Source: Streptomyces abyssalis (GTDB lineage: Bacteria > Actinomycetota > Actinomycetes > Streptomycetales > Streptomycetaceae). From it: 64,000 nucleotides of DNA. How positions within the stretch are numbered: the first letter of the stretch is position 1; each line of letters begins with the position of its first letter. This document shows, one piece after another, positions 1 to 9,120 of the stretch. The notes under the pieces were generated by a model. The model did no database searches, was not told the DNA's origin, and saw nothing but the letters and a program-made list of their open reading frames with translations. A program made the translations under genes and the position numbers. The stretch spans positions 124,001-188,000 of the forward strand of contig NZ_LJGT01000037.1 of assembly GCF_001751365.1 (NCBI RefSeq). Direction: 5' to 3'.

Positions 1-1528
1 GGGCCCGCCGCGCGATCTCCTTCAGGCCCGCGATGACCTCCTCGGGCGTCGCGCCCCACCGCACGTCGTTGATGCCCTCGAAGACGACGACGGTGTGTGC
101 GTTCGTCTGCGCCAGCACGTCGCGTTCGAGCCGGTGCACGGCGCTGACGCCGCCCGTGTCGTCGCTGATCCCGTCGCCGGGATAGCGGTCGGAGACGACG
201 CGGTTCGCGGAGATGCCCTGGTTGAGCACCCCGTAACGCGGCACTTCCTGCTGTGCGCGCAGCCGCCGCGACAGCACGTCCGGCCAGCGGCGGTTGGCGC
301 CGGGCGTGGAGCGCACACCGTCGGTGATGGAGTCGCCGAACGCGACGACGGAGCCCGGGCCGCCCCGCACGTCGACGGCCGTGAGGAAGGGCCAGACCTC
401 CAACGAGCCGGTGAACGCGCTGCCTTCCGTGTCTCCTGTCCGGTCGCCGCTGCCCTTCCCGCTGACGTAGCTGCGCTGGCTGGTCGCGCTGTGCACCGGG
501 GCGGCCGCGACCGGGTCCGGCAGGTGGAGGCTCACCAGCAGATTGGTGCCGGAGGGCACCTGGAAGCCGACGGGGTCGCTGACGGCGCTCGTGCCCGCGG
601 GCATCACCACGCCGTCACGTCCCCCGAACTGCAGCCGCACCGGCCGGCCCCGCCCTGTCGCGCCCTCGCGCTGTACGACGACCGACGCGTGGCCGATCTC
701 GACGGGGCCGGAGGCGAAGGTGTTCGCCAGCTTGATCCGCGTACGGGAACCGCCGGCGGAGGTGTGCACGACGAGCCGGAGGGTCTGGTTCTCCCAGGGG
801 CCGACGGTGGTGTAGCCGGCGGTGCTCGTCGTCCAGCTTCCCGTCCAGGAGGACTCCTCGCGCCGGACGGACGCGGCGAAGACGTGCAGATCGCTCGTGG
901 AGCCCGGGTCACGGGGCAGCGTGATGGAGCGGATGCGGCGGTCCTCGTGCACCGGCACCGTCACCGCGTACAGCTTGGCCTTCTCGGTGAGGGGGCCGCC
1001 GGAGCGGGTGTTGACCTTCGGCAGCGCCACGGCCTTCGTGGCGAGGGGGCCGCCGCGCCAGTCGGGCGCGGAGAGCGAATAGGCGGACGTGGAGCCGTCC
1101 CAGTAGCGGACGGTTCCGGTCCCGGTGACGTCCGTGCCGGGGGCGCCGCGCGATGTGCCCGCCACCAGCAGCGAGATGGCGTTGCCCGTTCCGCTCAGCC
1201 GCACCTGCTGTCCGTCGGCGGTCACGTTGTCGGGCCTGCCGGGCCGGGTGTGCGGCCAGCGCAGCGAGGCGGAGTCGAGTCCGAGAAGCCGGCCGGGATT
1301 CCAGCCGGCGGCGCGCAGGTCCTGTGCGGACAGGGAGTTGCCCGCCCCGTCGAAGTCGGCCTCACCGGGGCGTGCGTCGTCGCTCACCGCCCGGTTGTCG
1401 AAGAGCCGCTCCAAGGGGAGCGGCTCGGTGGTGTCCGTCGCTGTGCGGCTCTCCGCGACGGCGACCGCGGGGGTCCCCGCGGCGGTCAGGAGGATCATGA
1501 GGGGAACGTTCCACAGACGTCCGCGCAC
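1..1528 (-). CDS. Secreted SGNH/GDSL-family hydrolase (3' end cut by window edge)
   Basis: Reads leftwards from a GTG at 1528, preceded by a purine-rich stretch, and is still open at base 1, so at least 509 residues are present and the C-terminus is missing. Residues 1-25 form a short hydrophobic leader (VPLMILLTAAGTPAVAVA), so export is likely. The catalytic block FGDSITDG is at 397-404, with the nucleophile Ser400. The oxyanion/Asn block GIND lies near residue 485. The expected C-terminal DxxH block would be beyond the edge. The ~380 residues before the GDS block are typical of actinobacterial SGNH hydrolases that carry a beta-rich N-terminal domain. Substrate (polysaccharide acetyl ester, lipid or other ester) cannot be read from sequence. 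The family call is firm; the specificity is unknown. Confidence 0.85.
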   Translation of the reverse strand, partial: MRGRLWNVPLMILLTAAGTPAVAVAESRTATDTTEPLPLERLFDNRAVSDDARPGEADFDGAGNSLSAQDLRAAGWNPGRLLGLDSASLRWPHTRPGRPDNVTADGQQVRLSGTGNAISLLVAGTSRGAPGTDVTGTGTVRYWDGSTSAYSLSAPDWRGGPLATKAVALPKVNTRSGGPLTEKAKLYAVTVPVHEDRRIRSITLPRDPGSTSDLHVFAASVRREESSWTGSWTTSTAGYTTVGPWENQTLRLVVHTSAGGSRTRIKLANTFASGPVEIGHASVVVQREGATGRGRPVRLQFGGRDGVVMPAGTSAVSDPVGFQVPSGTNLLVSLHLPDPVAAAPVHSATSQRSYVSGKGSGDRTGDTEGSAFTGSLEVWPFLTAVDVRGGPGSVVAFGDSITDGVRSTPGANRRWPDVLSRRLRAQQEVPRYGVLNQGISANRVVSDRYPGDGISDDTGGVSAVHRLERDVLAQTNAHTVVVFEGINDVRWGATPEEVIAGLKEIARRA

Positions 1529-1725
1529 GCCGACTGTCCTCTCTCTCGTCCGGCACCAACACCCGCTCCTCGCACCCCGATTCGAACGAGGCCCGGTGAA
1601 GGTAGAGAGACGGCAAAGCGGCGTCAAGGTGTCCGGTCGGGACACTGACCGTTTTTTCCGCACCCCTGCCCGATGCACAGCGTGCCTGTGGTGCGGGCCC
1701 ATGTGGGGATGCCACCCTGACCCGT

Positions 1726-2166
1726 ATGAACATCCCCTTCCTGGACAACTGGCGTAAGAGGCACGAGGAGGCGCAGAGCGCGTCGCTCGCGGACGCGGTG
1801 TCCAGCGACCCCGAGGGCGCCGCCCAGCTCCTCTCGGAATGCGAACTGCTGCGGAACCAGGCCGAGGACGCGGGGGTCGAACTCGACGACTCCGCCGAGT
1901 CGTTGTCCGCGCTCGACCAGCTCCTGCCGCGCTGGCGCGAGGACCCGGAGGTCGCTCCCTGGCTCGGCAGCGACGCGGGCCTGTACCTGGGCACGGTCCT
2001 CGTGCGTACGGTGCCGGGCGCCGCGTGGCGGCTGCGGCCCGACGGCCAGCCGGTGGTGCGGCTGGAGTCGGGCCGGGAGCTGGACGTGCTGGAGGAAGGG
2101 ACGTCGTGGGCGGAGACCGGGACCCCGGAGCTGTCGCAGCGCTACGCGGAGTTCTCCGAGGGTTGA
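1726..2166 (+). CDS. Small acidic conserved protein, uncharacterised Streptomyces family
   Basis: 146 residues with an ATG start. There is no signal peptide or membrane segment. The N-terminus MNIPFLDNWRKRHEEA is amphipathic, followed by acidic helices and a short beta-rich C-terminus. It resembles a Streptomyces-restricted family of unknown function (I think DUF6278, but I cannot check that). It stands alone: it is divergent from the GDSL hydrolase and convergent with the next gene, with a hairpin at 2233-2253 between them. Codon use matches the neighbours. No function is assigned. Confidence 0.75.
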   Translation: MNIPFLDNWRKRHEEAQSASLADAVSSDPEGAAQLLSECELLRNQAEDAGVELDDSAESLSALDQLLPRWREDPEVAPWLGSDAGLYLGTVLVRTVPGAAWRLRPDGQPVVRLESGRELDVLEEGTSWAETGTPELSQRYAEFSEG

Positions 2167-2232
2167 GGACGCATCCGCCGGGCCGGGACCTTCGAAGCAG
2201 GCGGGTCCGGGGAATTCGACGGGCCCGTCGCC

Positions 2233-2253
2233 GACCGGACGGCCCGTCCGGTC
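2233..2253. terminator. Hairpin between convergent genes
   Basis: Perfect 9-bp arms GACCGGACG and CGTCCGGTC enclose a 3-base loop. It lies in the 103-bp gap between two convergent genes, so it could terminate both. It has no U-run, as is common in Streptomyces. Confidence 0.55.
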
Positions 2254-2269
2254 CGGCACCCGCGGCGGA

Positions 2270-3049
2270 TCAGCTCTTCGCGCGGTGGTTGCCGCGTCGT
2301 CCGCCGCCGTCCGGGTCCGCCTTGGACGCCGGCGGCGCGGTCGCGGCACGGGTGACGTCGGCGACGAGCTCGACGACGTCCGCCCCGTACGCCTGGGAGT
2401 TGACGACCCGGAGCAGCACGCAGAAGTTTCCGTTCGTGCCGTACTTGCGCATCAGCCGTCCGTGGTGCCGGGCCAGATAGCGGGCCGCGGCCTGGTTCGT
2501 GACGGAACGCTGGCCGCAGAAGAGGAAGACGGGACGTGCGCCGTCGCTCTGCCCCGCCGTCAGACGGGCGAGCAGCACGTGCTCCCGTACCCCGGACTCC
2601 AGCAGATGCCGTTCGCCGCCGATGGTGAAGGCGCCCCGGTCGGGGCTGTTCCCGGTCTCGGTGTCGATGTGGACGCCGGGCAGCAGCGACTGCAGATGCG
2701 CCGCCATGCGGCGGTTCGAGACGGGACCGCCGATGCAGAACTCGGTGCGCTCGCCGAAGCTCTGCTGTGCCATGTCATGGGATATGACGTCCCCGTTCGC
2801 GCCGCACTCCTTGACGACCGCCGACAGCTCCAGCAGCGCGAAGACGTCGTTGCGGGCGACGGACCACTCCGCGGTCGCCGCGTCGCGGTTGACGACCAGC
2901 AGACACTCGGAGTGCTCCGGCAGGCCGAAGAACCGCTGCTTCCGGCTCAGTCCGCGCTGCCACACAAACGTGCGCGCGAACCAGCCCAGGGCGACGGCCA
3001 GGGCCACCGCCGGCACACCCAGCACGAGCCAAGGCAGGTTCTCCGTCAT
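2270..3049 (-). CDS. Membrane-anchored protein of unknown function
   Basis: 259 residues. One N-terminal transmembrane helix (about residues 6-24, LVLGVPAVALAVALGW) is followed by a basic stretch and a cytosolic domain of about 200 residues. Visible features are the segment FCIGGPVSNRRMAAHL near the middle and the later NQAAARYLARHHGRLMRKYG. The IGGPxxN pattern suggests a Rossmann-like alpha/beta fold, as in some envelope proteins, but no catalytic signature is clear. The C-terminal ~25 residues are a basic disordered tail. It lies divergent from the secreted gamma-glutamyltransferase with 127 bp between them. I do not recognise the family. Confidence 0.7.
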   Translation of the reverse strand: MTENLPWLVLGVPAVALAVALGWFARTFVWQRGLSRKQRFFGLPEHSECLLVVNRDAATAEWSVARNDVFALLELSAVVKECGANGDVISHDMAQQSFGERTEFCIGGPVSNRRMAAHLQSLLPGVHIDTETGNSPDRGAFTIGGERHLLESGVREHVLLARLTAGQSDGARPVFLFCGQRSVTNQAAARYLARHHGRLMRKYGTNGNFCVLLRVVNSQAYGADVVELVADVTRAATAPPASKADPDGGGRRGNHRAKS

Positions 3050-3176
3050 GGTGCGGCAGCGTACATCCGCAGGCGAAGGGGGTGTACCGGAGTCCGCGGG
3101 ATCGGTGCAGCACCGGTGCTGACGTGCCCGCGGCGGCGGGCTAGTCTTCGCTGACCCGTCTCGTCAGGAGGTTTCC

Positions 3177-5006
3177 ATGCGGCGAATGACCAACCGCCGT
3201 TCCGCCAGACTGCTCGCCGTGCTCACCGCCACCGCCGCGGTGGCGACGCTGGGTGTGGCCGCCGCGCCAGCGTTCACCGGAAGCGGCCAGGACGCGGACC
3301 GCGAGCCGTCGAAGAAGCCGGTCGCGGTCGGTCACGGCGGCGCCGTCTCGAGCGTGGACGCCGACGCGTCCGCAGCCGGCATCAAGGTGCTCAAGCAGGG
3401 CGGCAACGCCGTCGACGCCGCCGTGGCCACCGCGGCCGCGCTCGGCGTCACCGAGCCGTACTCGGCAGGCGTCGGCGGAGGCGGCTACTTCGTCTCCTAC
3501 GACGCGGCCAGCGGGAAGATCCGCACCCTCGACGGACGCGAGACCGCCCCGAAGAGCGCCGACGAGAAACTCTTCCAGGAGGACGGCAAGGCGCTGCCGT
3601 TCGACGAGGTCGTCACCAGCGGCCTGAGCGTCGGCACTCCCGGCACGCCCGCCACCTGGGAGAAGGCGCTGGGCAAGTGGGGCACCAAGCCGCTGGGCAA
3701 GGTCCTCGCCCCCGCGGAGAAGCTCGCCCGCGACGGCTTCAAGGTCGACAAGACCTTCCGCCGGCAGACCGCCGACAACGAGGAGCGCTTCCGCAAGTTC
3801 CCCGACACGGTCGACCTGTTCATGCCGGGCGGCAAGCTGCCGGAGACGGGCAGCACCATGCGCAACCCGGACCTCGCCCGTACGTACGACACGATGGCCC
3901 GCGAGGGCACCGGCCCGCTCTACGACGGTGCGATCGCCGACGACATCGTGGAGACGGTACGCAAGCCCCCGGTGGACCCGGACGGCGGCGAGAAGGTGCG
4001 CAACGGCGATCTGACGCGCGAGGACCTGAAGGCGTACAAGATCAAGAAGCAGGCGCCCTCGCACACCCGCTACCGCGGTCTCGACGTCTTCGGCATGGCA
4101 CCCTCGTCCTCCGGCGGCACGACCGTGGGCGAGGCGCTGAACATCCTGGAACGCGGCGACCTGGGCGAGCTCAGCAAGAAGCAGCTGCTGCACCGCTACA
4201 TCGAGGCGAGCCGGGTCGCGTTCGCCGACCGCGGCCGGTGGGTCGGCGACCCCGCGGCGGAGGACGTGCCGACGAAGGAGCTGCTCTCGCAGCGCTTCGC
4301 CGACTCGCGAGCCTGCCTCATCAAGGACGACGAGGTGCTCAAGAGCCCGGTGGCGCCGGGCGATCCGCGTGACCCGGCGGACTGCGGCTCCGGTGACAAG
4401 GCCGCGCCCACGACGTACGAAGGTGAGAGCACCACGCACCTGACGACCGCCGACAAGTGGGGCAACGTCGTCGCCTACACCCTGACGATCGAGCAGACCG
4501 GCGGCAGCGGCATCACCGTCCCCGGGCGGGGCTTCCTGCTCAACAACGAGCTGACGGACTTCTCCTTCGAGGCGGCCGACCCGGACGTGCACGACCCGAA
4601 CCTGCCGGGTCCGGGCAAGCGTCCGCGCTCGTCGATGTCGCCGACGATCGTGCTCGACGACGGGAAGCCCGCCTTCGCGCTGGGCTCGCCCGGCGGCGCC
4701 ACGATCATCACCACCGTGCTCCAGAGCATGATCAACCACGTGGACCGCGGCATGCGGCTCGACAAGGCGCTCAACGCACCGCGCGCAAGCCAGCGCAACG
4801 CGGCGAAGACCGAGATCGAGCCGAAGCTGTACGACAGCGGCGTCAGGCCGGAACTGGAGAAGCTCGGCCACTCCTTCACCGAGATCGAGGAGCTGGGTGC
4901 GGCAACCGCCGTGCAGCCGCTGCCGGACGGGCGCTGGCTCGCGGCGGCCGAGAAGGAGCGGCGCGGCGGCGGCTCCGCGATGGTGGTGCGTCCCTCGAAG
5001 AAGTAG
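3177..5006 (+). CDS. ggt: Secreted gamma-glutamyltransferase
   Basis: 609 residues, close to the size of bacterial GGT precursors. ATG 3177 is chosen because a strong AGGAGG lies seven bases upstream. Residues 1-33 are a signal peptide with a twin-basic n-region and an Ala-rich h-region. GGT proenzymes cleave themselves before a Thr that becomes the N-terminal nucleophile of the small subunit; here the motif is STTHLTTADKWGN with Thr419 as that residue. The oxyanion-hole motif LGSPGG is at 502-507. The product should hydrolyse gamma-glutamyl bonds of glutathione-like or ergothioneine-type thiols and peptides outside the cell. A second, signal-less paralogue is at 38305. It appears monocistronic. 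Confidence 0.93.
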   Translation: MRRMTNRRSARLLAVLTATAAVATLGVAAAPAFTGSGQDADREPSKKPVAVGHGGAVSSVDADASAAGIKVLKQGGNAVDAAVATAAALGVTEPYSAGVGGGGYFVSYDAASGKIRTLDGRETAPKSADEKLFQEDGKALPFDEVVTSGLSVGTPGTPATWEKALGKWGTKPLGKVLAPAEKLARDGFKVDKTFRRQTADNEERFRKFPDTVDLFMPGGKLPETGSTMRNPDLARTYDTMAREGTGPLYDGAIADDIVETVRKPPVDPDGGEKVRNGDLTREDLKAYKIKKQAPSHTRYRGLDVFGMAPSSSGGTTVGEALNILERGDLGELSKKQLLHRYIEASRVAFADRGRWVGDPAAEDVPTKELLSQRFADSRACLIKDDEVLKSPVAPGDPRDPADCGSGDKAAPTTYEGESTTHLTTADKWGNVVAYTLTIEQTGGSGITVPGRGFLLNNELTDFSFEAADPDVHDPNLPGPGKRPRSSMSPTIVLDDGKPAFALGSPGGATIITTVLQSMINHVDRGMRLDKALNAPRASQRNAAKTEIEPKLYDSGVRPELEKLGHSFTEIEELGAATAVQPLPDGRWLAAAEKERRGGGSAMVVRPSKK

Positions 5007-5158
5007 GGCCCTGGGGCACGCCTTTGGGGCACGTCCCTGGGGGTGTGCGAAGTCCAGGAGGACGAGAAGGGGAACGACAGGCCCGACGGCCGCCGGGAGC
5101 GGGACGAAAACCGCCCGTAGCCTTCCGGAAACACCCGTCGTAACACGGCGGGTGTGCA

Positions 5159-6706
5159 ATGCGGGGCATGGCAGACGTACCGGCTCCGGCGACCGTCGGG
5201 CAACCTCATGGCGCGGTGCGTGCGTACGCCGCCGAACTCCTCGCACTGGCCCGGCGGCTGGACCCGGCGGCCGGGTGGTACGCCGTCTTCGCCGAGCATG
5301 ATCCGGACGGGCTGCGGGAGTGCCTGTCGGGACGGGAGATGCCGCCGTGGGACGTGGTGGCCTCGCTGCTGGAGGACCTGGGACGGCTGCAGGGTCCCGG
5401 TGCGGCGCGCGGGGCGGAGGAGCGGCTGCGTACCCTGCACGGCGCGGCCGTCGCCGCGTACGACGCGTACGCGGGCGGCGCACCCGTGCTGCGTGACCGA
5501 CTCGCCGCCGTGACGGGGGAGTTGGACGAGGCGGTGGCGGGTCTGCGTGCGCTCGGCGCGGAGGGAGGCGCCGGCGGTGACGGCGGGGCCGGCGCGGAGC
5601 GGGCCTGGGCTCGGGACCGACTGCGGCGCGCCGAGGCACGGCGCGCCGAACTGCGTGCACGGCTGGCGGCCCAGGAGGCCGAAGCGGTCGAGCGGCGCCC
5701 GGCGGCCGAAGCCGCGGGCCGGACGGCGCAGCCCGGACGGGCCGCCGATCCGCCCGGACAGGGGCCGCCCGGCGGACAGGGCCCGCCGCCTGGACTTCTC
5801 CCGGCGGCCGGGCGGACCGCGCCCCCGGAGCACGGCGCGGACGAGGGCCCGTCAGCGGTCCGCGACCAGCACAGCCCCGCGCCGGCCCCGCCCAGGAGAC
5901 GGGCGCGCACGGGCGGTTCGCGGTTCGCGGGCGCCCCCGCCGGCGAGGCCGAGTCCGCGGAACCGGCCGCGATCGTGCCGCCCGGCGCCCCCTCGCCCGA
6001 CCTCGCTCCCCGCGGTGACGTGGCAGGCGTCGGCGAAGGCACGGGCCGTGCAGCCCAGGACGTGGAGCCCGGCGCCGAACTCACCCCGCGCGGCGCCCGG
6101 TTCGCAGGAGCGGTCCAGCCCTCCGAGGCACCCGGAGACCCGCACGCCGGAAGGGAGACCGCCGAGGACCGGGAGGCCGCCGCCGACGCCGCGGCGAGGC
6201 TGGCGCGGCTGCGGCGCGCAGGAGCGGGGGGAGAGGCACACGCCCTGCTGTGCGAGGCCGCTCGCTGGCCGCCGCCCCGATTCGCCGTACTGGTCGGGGA
6301 GTTGCAGCGGCGCGGTCCGAACCCGGACGCGGGAATCCTGCTGTGGGAGGCGGCGGCGCTGCCCGCCGGGGCCTTCGCCGCGGCGGCCGGCGCGCTGTCC
6401 GCAGCGGGCAGGGCCGAGGACTGCGCGAGGATGCTCCGCCAGGGCGTGTCCCGTCCGCCGCGGCAGATCGCCGAGACCGCCTTCGCGCTGCACCGTGCCG
6501 GCCGGGACCAGGAGGCCAGGGAGCTGCTGACGGCGGTGGTACGCGCCCGTACGCCCGAGGGTGCCGCGCAGGTCGCGGGTGCCGGCCCGGCCGTGCTGGT
6601 CCGGCTGCTTCTGGAGGCGGCTCTCGCGCTGTCCGAGGAGCAGTGCCGCAGGGTCGCGGACGAGCTGCGTGCCCGGGGAGTTCCCGGCGTGCCCAAGGCG
6701 CCGTGA
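5159..6706 (+). CDS. Ala/Pro-rich coiled-coil protein of unknown function
   Basis: 515 residues from ATG 5159, or 512 from ATG 5168 (MADVPAPATV), which looks more like a natural N-terminus; neither has a good ribosome binding site. Residues ~10-75 end in GREMPPWDVVASLLEDLG, which resembles the tail of the XRE-type helix-turn-helix found at the front of many Streptomyces orphan proteins, although the recognition helices are not clear. A helical, charged segment (~85-185) follows and looks coiled-coil. Next is a long Pro/Ala/Gly-rich disordered stretch (~185-340), then a C-terminal helical-repeat domain (~345-510) with TPR-like hairpins such as ALSAAGRAEDCARMLRQGV. No catalytic motif is seen. 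It is probably a scaffold or regulatory protein. Confidence 0.7.
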   Translation: MRGMADVPAPATVGQPHGAVRAYAAELLALARRLDPAAGWYAVFAEHDPDGLRECLSGREMPPWDVVASLLEDLGRLQGPGAARGAEERLRTLHGAAVAAYDAYAGGAPVLRDRLAAVTGELDEAVAGLRALGAEGGAGGDGGAGAERAWARDRLRRAEARRAELRARLAAQEAEAVERRPAAEAAGRTAQPGRAADPPGQGPPGGQGPPPGLLPAAGRTAPPEHGADEGPSAVRDQHSPAPAPPRRRARTGGSRFAGAPAGEAESAEPAAIVPPGAPSPDLAPRGDVAGVGEGTGRAAQDVEPGAELTPRGARFAGAVQPSEAPGDPHAGRETAEDREAAADAAARLARLRRAGAGGEAHALLCEAARWPPPRFAVLVGELQRRGPNPDAGILLWEAAALPAGAFAAAAGALSAAGRAEDCARMLRQGVSRPPRQIAETAFALHRAGRDQEARELLTAVVRARTPEGAAQVAGAGPAVLVRLLLEAALALSEEQCRRVADELRARGVPGVPKAP

Positions 6707-6934
6707 CGGCGCGGGGAGATCCCGGGGCCGCGGCGCGGTCACCACTCGTCCTGCCTGGTGAGCGGTGTGCGCGGGGCCGCTGTGCCGCGCCCCGTGGCGG
6801 CCCGCGGGAAGGAGATCGTTCGGGCGACGTGGCGCAGATGCCCTTGCCACCGTGCGAGACCCGACCTACGGTCACATTCTCACGTGGATCTACGCGTGTC
6901 GAATGGCCTTGACCTCCCGGCAAAGGAGCTGCTC
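6707..6934 (+). promoter_or_regulatory. Control region of the pyrimidine/hydantoin operon
   Basis: 228 bases without a gene. The partly symmetrical CACGTGGATCTACGCGTG lies at 6881-6898, about 37 bases before the operon start, and is the best candidate operator. AAAGGAG at 6922-6928 is the ribosome binding site for the first gene. No regulator gene is adjacent, so control is presumably from elsewhere. Confidence 0.35.
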
Positions 6935-7777
6935 ATGCCCGATGTTGTGCGCGCCGCCCTCGTACAGGCGACCTGGACAGGCGACACCGAGTCGATGATC
7001 GAGAAGCATGTGCAGCACGCGCGCGAGGCAGCCCGGCAGGGAGCCCGCGTCATCGGCTTCCAAGAGGTCTTCAACGCCCCGTACTTCTGCCAGGTGCAGG
7101 ACGCCGAGCACTACAAGTGGGCCGAACCCGTGCCGGACGGGCCGACGGTGCGGCGCATGCAGGAGCTGGCGCGCGAGACGGGGATGGTCATCGTCGTCCC
7201 CGTCTTCGAGGTCGAACAGCCCGGCTTCTACTACAACACCGCCGCCGTCATCGACGCCGACGGCACGGTGCTGGGCAGCTACCGCAAGCACCATCTGCCT
7301 CAACTGCCGGGCTTCTGGGAGAAGTTCTACTTCAAGCCGGGCAATCTCGGCTGGCCCGTCTTCGACACCGCCGTCGGCCGGGTCGGCGTGTACATCTGCT
7401 ACGACCGCCACTTCCCCGAGGGCTGGCGTGCCCTGGGCCTGGAGGGCGCCCAGCTCGTCTACAACCCCTCCGCCACCTCCCGCGGTCTCTCCAGCCACCT
7501 GTGGCAGCTGGAGCAGCCCGCCGCGGCCGTCGCCAACGAGTACTTCGTCGCCGCCATCAACCGCGTCGGCACCGAGGAGTACGGCAGCAACGACTTCTAC
7601 GGGACGAGTTACTTCGTCGACCCCCGCGGCCAGTTCGTCGGCGACGTCGCCAGCGACAAGGAAGAGGAACTGGTGGTGCGCGACCTCGACTTCGACGTGA
7701 TCGACGAGGTGCGTCAGCAGTGGGCCTTCTACCGGGACCGCCGTCCCGACGCGTACGAGGGGCTGGTGCGTCCCTGA
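6935..7777 (+). CDS. Beta-ureidopropionase-type nitrilase (N-carbamoyl-beta-alanine amidohydrolase)
   Basis: 280 residues of the carbon-nitrogen hydrolase superfamily. ATG 6935 follows AAAGGAG; upstream in-frame codons do not look coding. The Glu-Lys-Cys triad is visible: Glu44 in GFQEVFNAPYFC, Lys118 in YRKHHLPQ and Cys155 in YICYDRHFPEG. The FNAPYFC and RHFPEGWR contexts are those of beta-ureidopropionases, which release CO2 and ammonia from N-carbamoyl-beta-alanine. This is the last hydrolytic step of reductive pyrimidine breakdown and would feed beta-alanine to the next gene. First gene of a tight operon; its stop overlaps the transaminase start (ATGA). An N-carbamoyl-amino-acid hydrolase for hydantoin use is the main alternative. 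Confidence 0.9.
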   Translation: MPDVVRAALVQATWTGDTESMIEKHVQHAREAARQGARVIGFQEVFNAPYFCQVQDAEHYKWAEPVPDGPTVRRMQELARETGMVIVVPVFEVEQPGFYYNTAAVIDADGTVLGSYRKHHLPQLPGFWEKFYFKPGNLGWPVFDTAVGRVGVYICYDRHFPEGWRALGLEGAQLVYNPSATSRGLSSHLWQLEQPAAAVANEYFVAAINRVGTEEYGSNDFYGTSYFVDPRGQFVGDVASDKEEELVVRDLDFDVIDEVRQQWAFYRDRRPDAYEGLVRP

Positions 7778-9120
7778 TGAGCACCCAGCACACCGCGGGT
7801 TCGGCCGCCGCGCTGCTCCAGCGCCACCGCGCCGTCATGCCCGACTGGCTCGCGCTCTACTACGGCGAGCCGATGGAGATCACCCATGGCGAGGGCAGGC
7901 ACGTCTGGGACGGCGAGGGCAACCGCTACCTCGACTTCTTCGGCGGCATCCTCACCACCATGACCGCGCACGCCCTGCCCGAGGTCACCAAGGCCGTCAG
8001 CGAGCAGGCCGGGCGCATCCTGCACACCTCCAGCCTCTATCTCGACCGTCCCATGGTGGAGCTGGCCGAGCGCATCGCCGCGCTGTCCGGCATCCCCGAC
8101 GCCCGCGTCTTCTTCACCACCTCCGGCACCGAGGCGAACGACACGGCGCTGCTGCTGGCCACGACGTACCGCCGCTCCAACCAGATCCTGGCCCTGCGCA
8201 ACAGCTACCACGGCCGTTCCTTCTCGGCGATCGGCATCACTGGCAACCGCTCCTGGTCGCCCACGAGCCTCTCGCCGCTGCAGACGCTCTACGTGCACGG
8301 CGGCGTCCGTACCCGCGGGCCCTACGCCGCCCTGGGCGACGCCGAGTTCATCGAGGCGTGCACCGCGGACCTGGAGGACATGCTGGGTCAGACCGGCGGC
8401 GACGTCGCAGCCCTGATCGCCGAACCCGTGCAGGGTGTCGGCGGGTTCACCTCGCCGCCCGACGGTCTGCTCGCCGCCTTCCGCGAAGTCCTGCGCGAGC
8501 ACGGCATCCTGTGGATCAGCGACGAGGTGCAGACGGGCTGGGGCCGCACCGGCGAGCACTTCTGGGGCTGGCAGGCCCACGACCGGGCAGGGCCGCCCGA
8601 CATGCTCACCTTCGCCAAGGGCATCGGCAACGGCATGTCCATCGGCGGTGTCGTCGCGGGCGCCGAGGTCATGAACTGCCTGCCGGCCAACTCCATCTCC
8701 ACCTTCGGCGGCAGCCCAGTCACCATGGCCGCCGGCAACGCCAACCTCAACTACCTGCTGGAACACGACCTTCAGGGCAACGCGCGCCGCGTCGGCGGCC
8801 TGCTGCTGGAGCGGCTCCGGGCGGCCTCCGCCGGCCTCGGCGTCGTACGGGAGGTGCGCGGCCGCGGCCTGATGGCGGGCGTGGAGATGGTCGAGCCGCA
8901 CACGGACACCCCGTCACCGCGGGCGGCTTCGCTGGTGCTGGAGGCGGCACGCGAGGGGGGCCTGCTCGTCGGCAAGGGCGGCGGCCACGCGACCAGCAGC
9001 GTGCTGCGCATCGCGCCGCCGCTGAGCCTCACCGTCGCGGAGGCGGAGGAAGGCGCCGAGATCCTGGAGCACGCCCTGCGCACGGTTGACACAGAGCTCG
9101 GAGGGGAGAGCACGCAATGA
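7777..9120 (+). CDS. Class III (omega) aminotransferase, probably beta-alanine or 3-aminoisobutyrate transaminase
   Basis: 447 residues, full length for a PLP fold-type I, class III aminotransferase. The Schiff-base lysine is Lys281 in TFAKGIGNGMSIGG. The GTEAND motif and the phosphate-site segment SDEVQTGWGRTG are intact. It resembles AGXT2-like alanine-glyoxylate / 3-amino-2-methylpropionate-pyruvate transaminases. Its place between beta-ureidopropionase and dihydropyrimidinase argues for beta-alanine (from uracil) or 3-aminoisobutyrate (from thymine) as amino donor, giving malonate or methylmalonate semialdehyde. It starts inside the stop of the upstream gene and overlaps the downstream gene by four bases, so translation is coupled. 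Confidence 0.88.
   Translation: MSTQHTAGSAAALLQRHRAVMPDWLALYYGEPMEITHGEGRHVWDGEGNRYLDFFGGILTTMTAHALPEVTKAVSEQAGRILHTSSLYLDRPMVELAERIAALSGIPDARVFFTTSGTEANDTALLLATTYRRSNQILALRNSYHGRSFSAIGITGNRSWSPTSLSPLQTLYVHGGVRTRGPYAALGDAEFIEACTADLEDMLGQTGGDVAALIAEPVQGVGGFTSPPDGLLAAFREVLREHGILWISDEVQTGWGRTGEHFWGWQAHDRAGPPDMLTFAKGIGNGMSIGGVVAGAEVMNCLPANSISTFGGSPVTMAAGNANLNYLLEHDLQGNARRVGGLLLERLRAASAGLGVVREVRGRGLMAGVEMVEPHTDTPSPRAASLVLEAAREGGLLVGKGGGHATSSVLRIAPPLSLTVAEAEEGAEILEHALRTVDTELGGESTQ

Noticed and set aside
3141-5660. 839-residue minus-strand open frame
   Set aside because: Shadow of the secreted gamma-glutamyltransferase; Arg/Ala-rich with no motif, whereas the plus-strand frame has signal peptide and catalytic residues.
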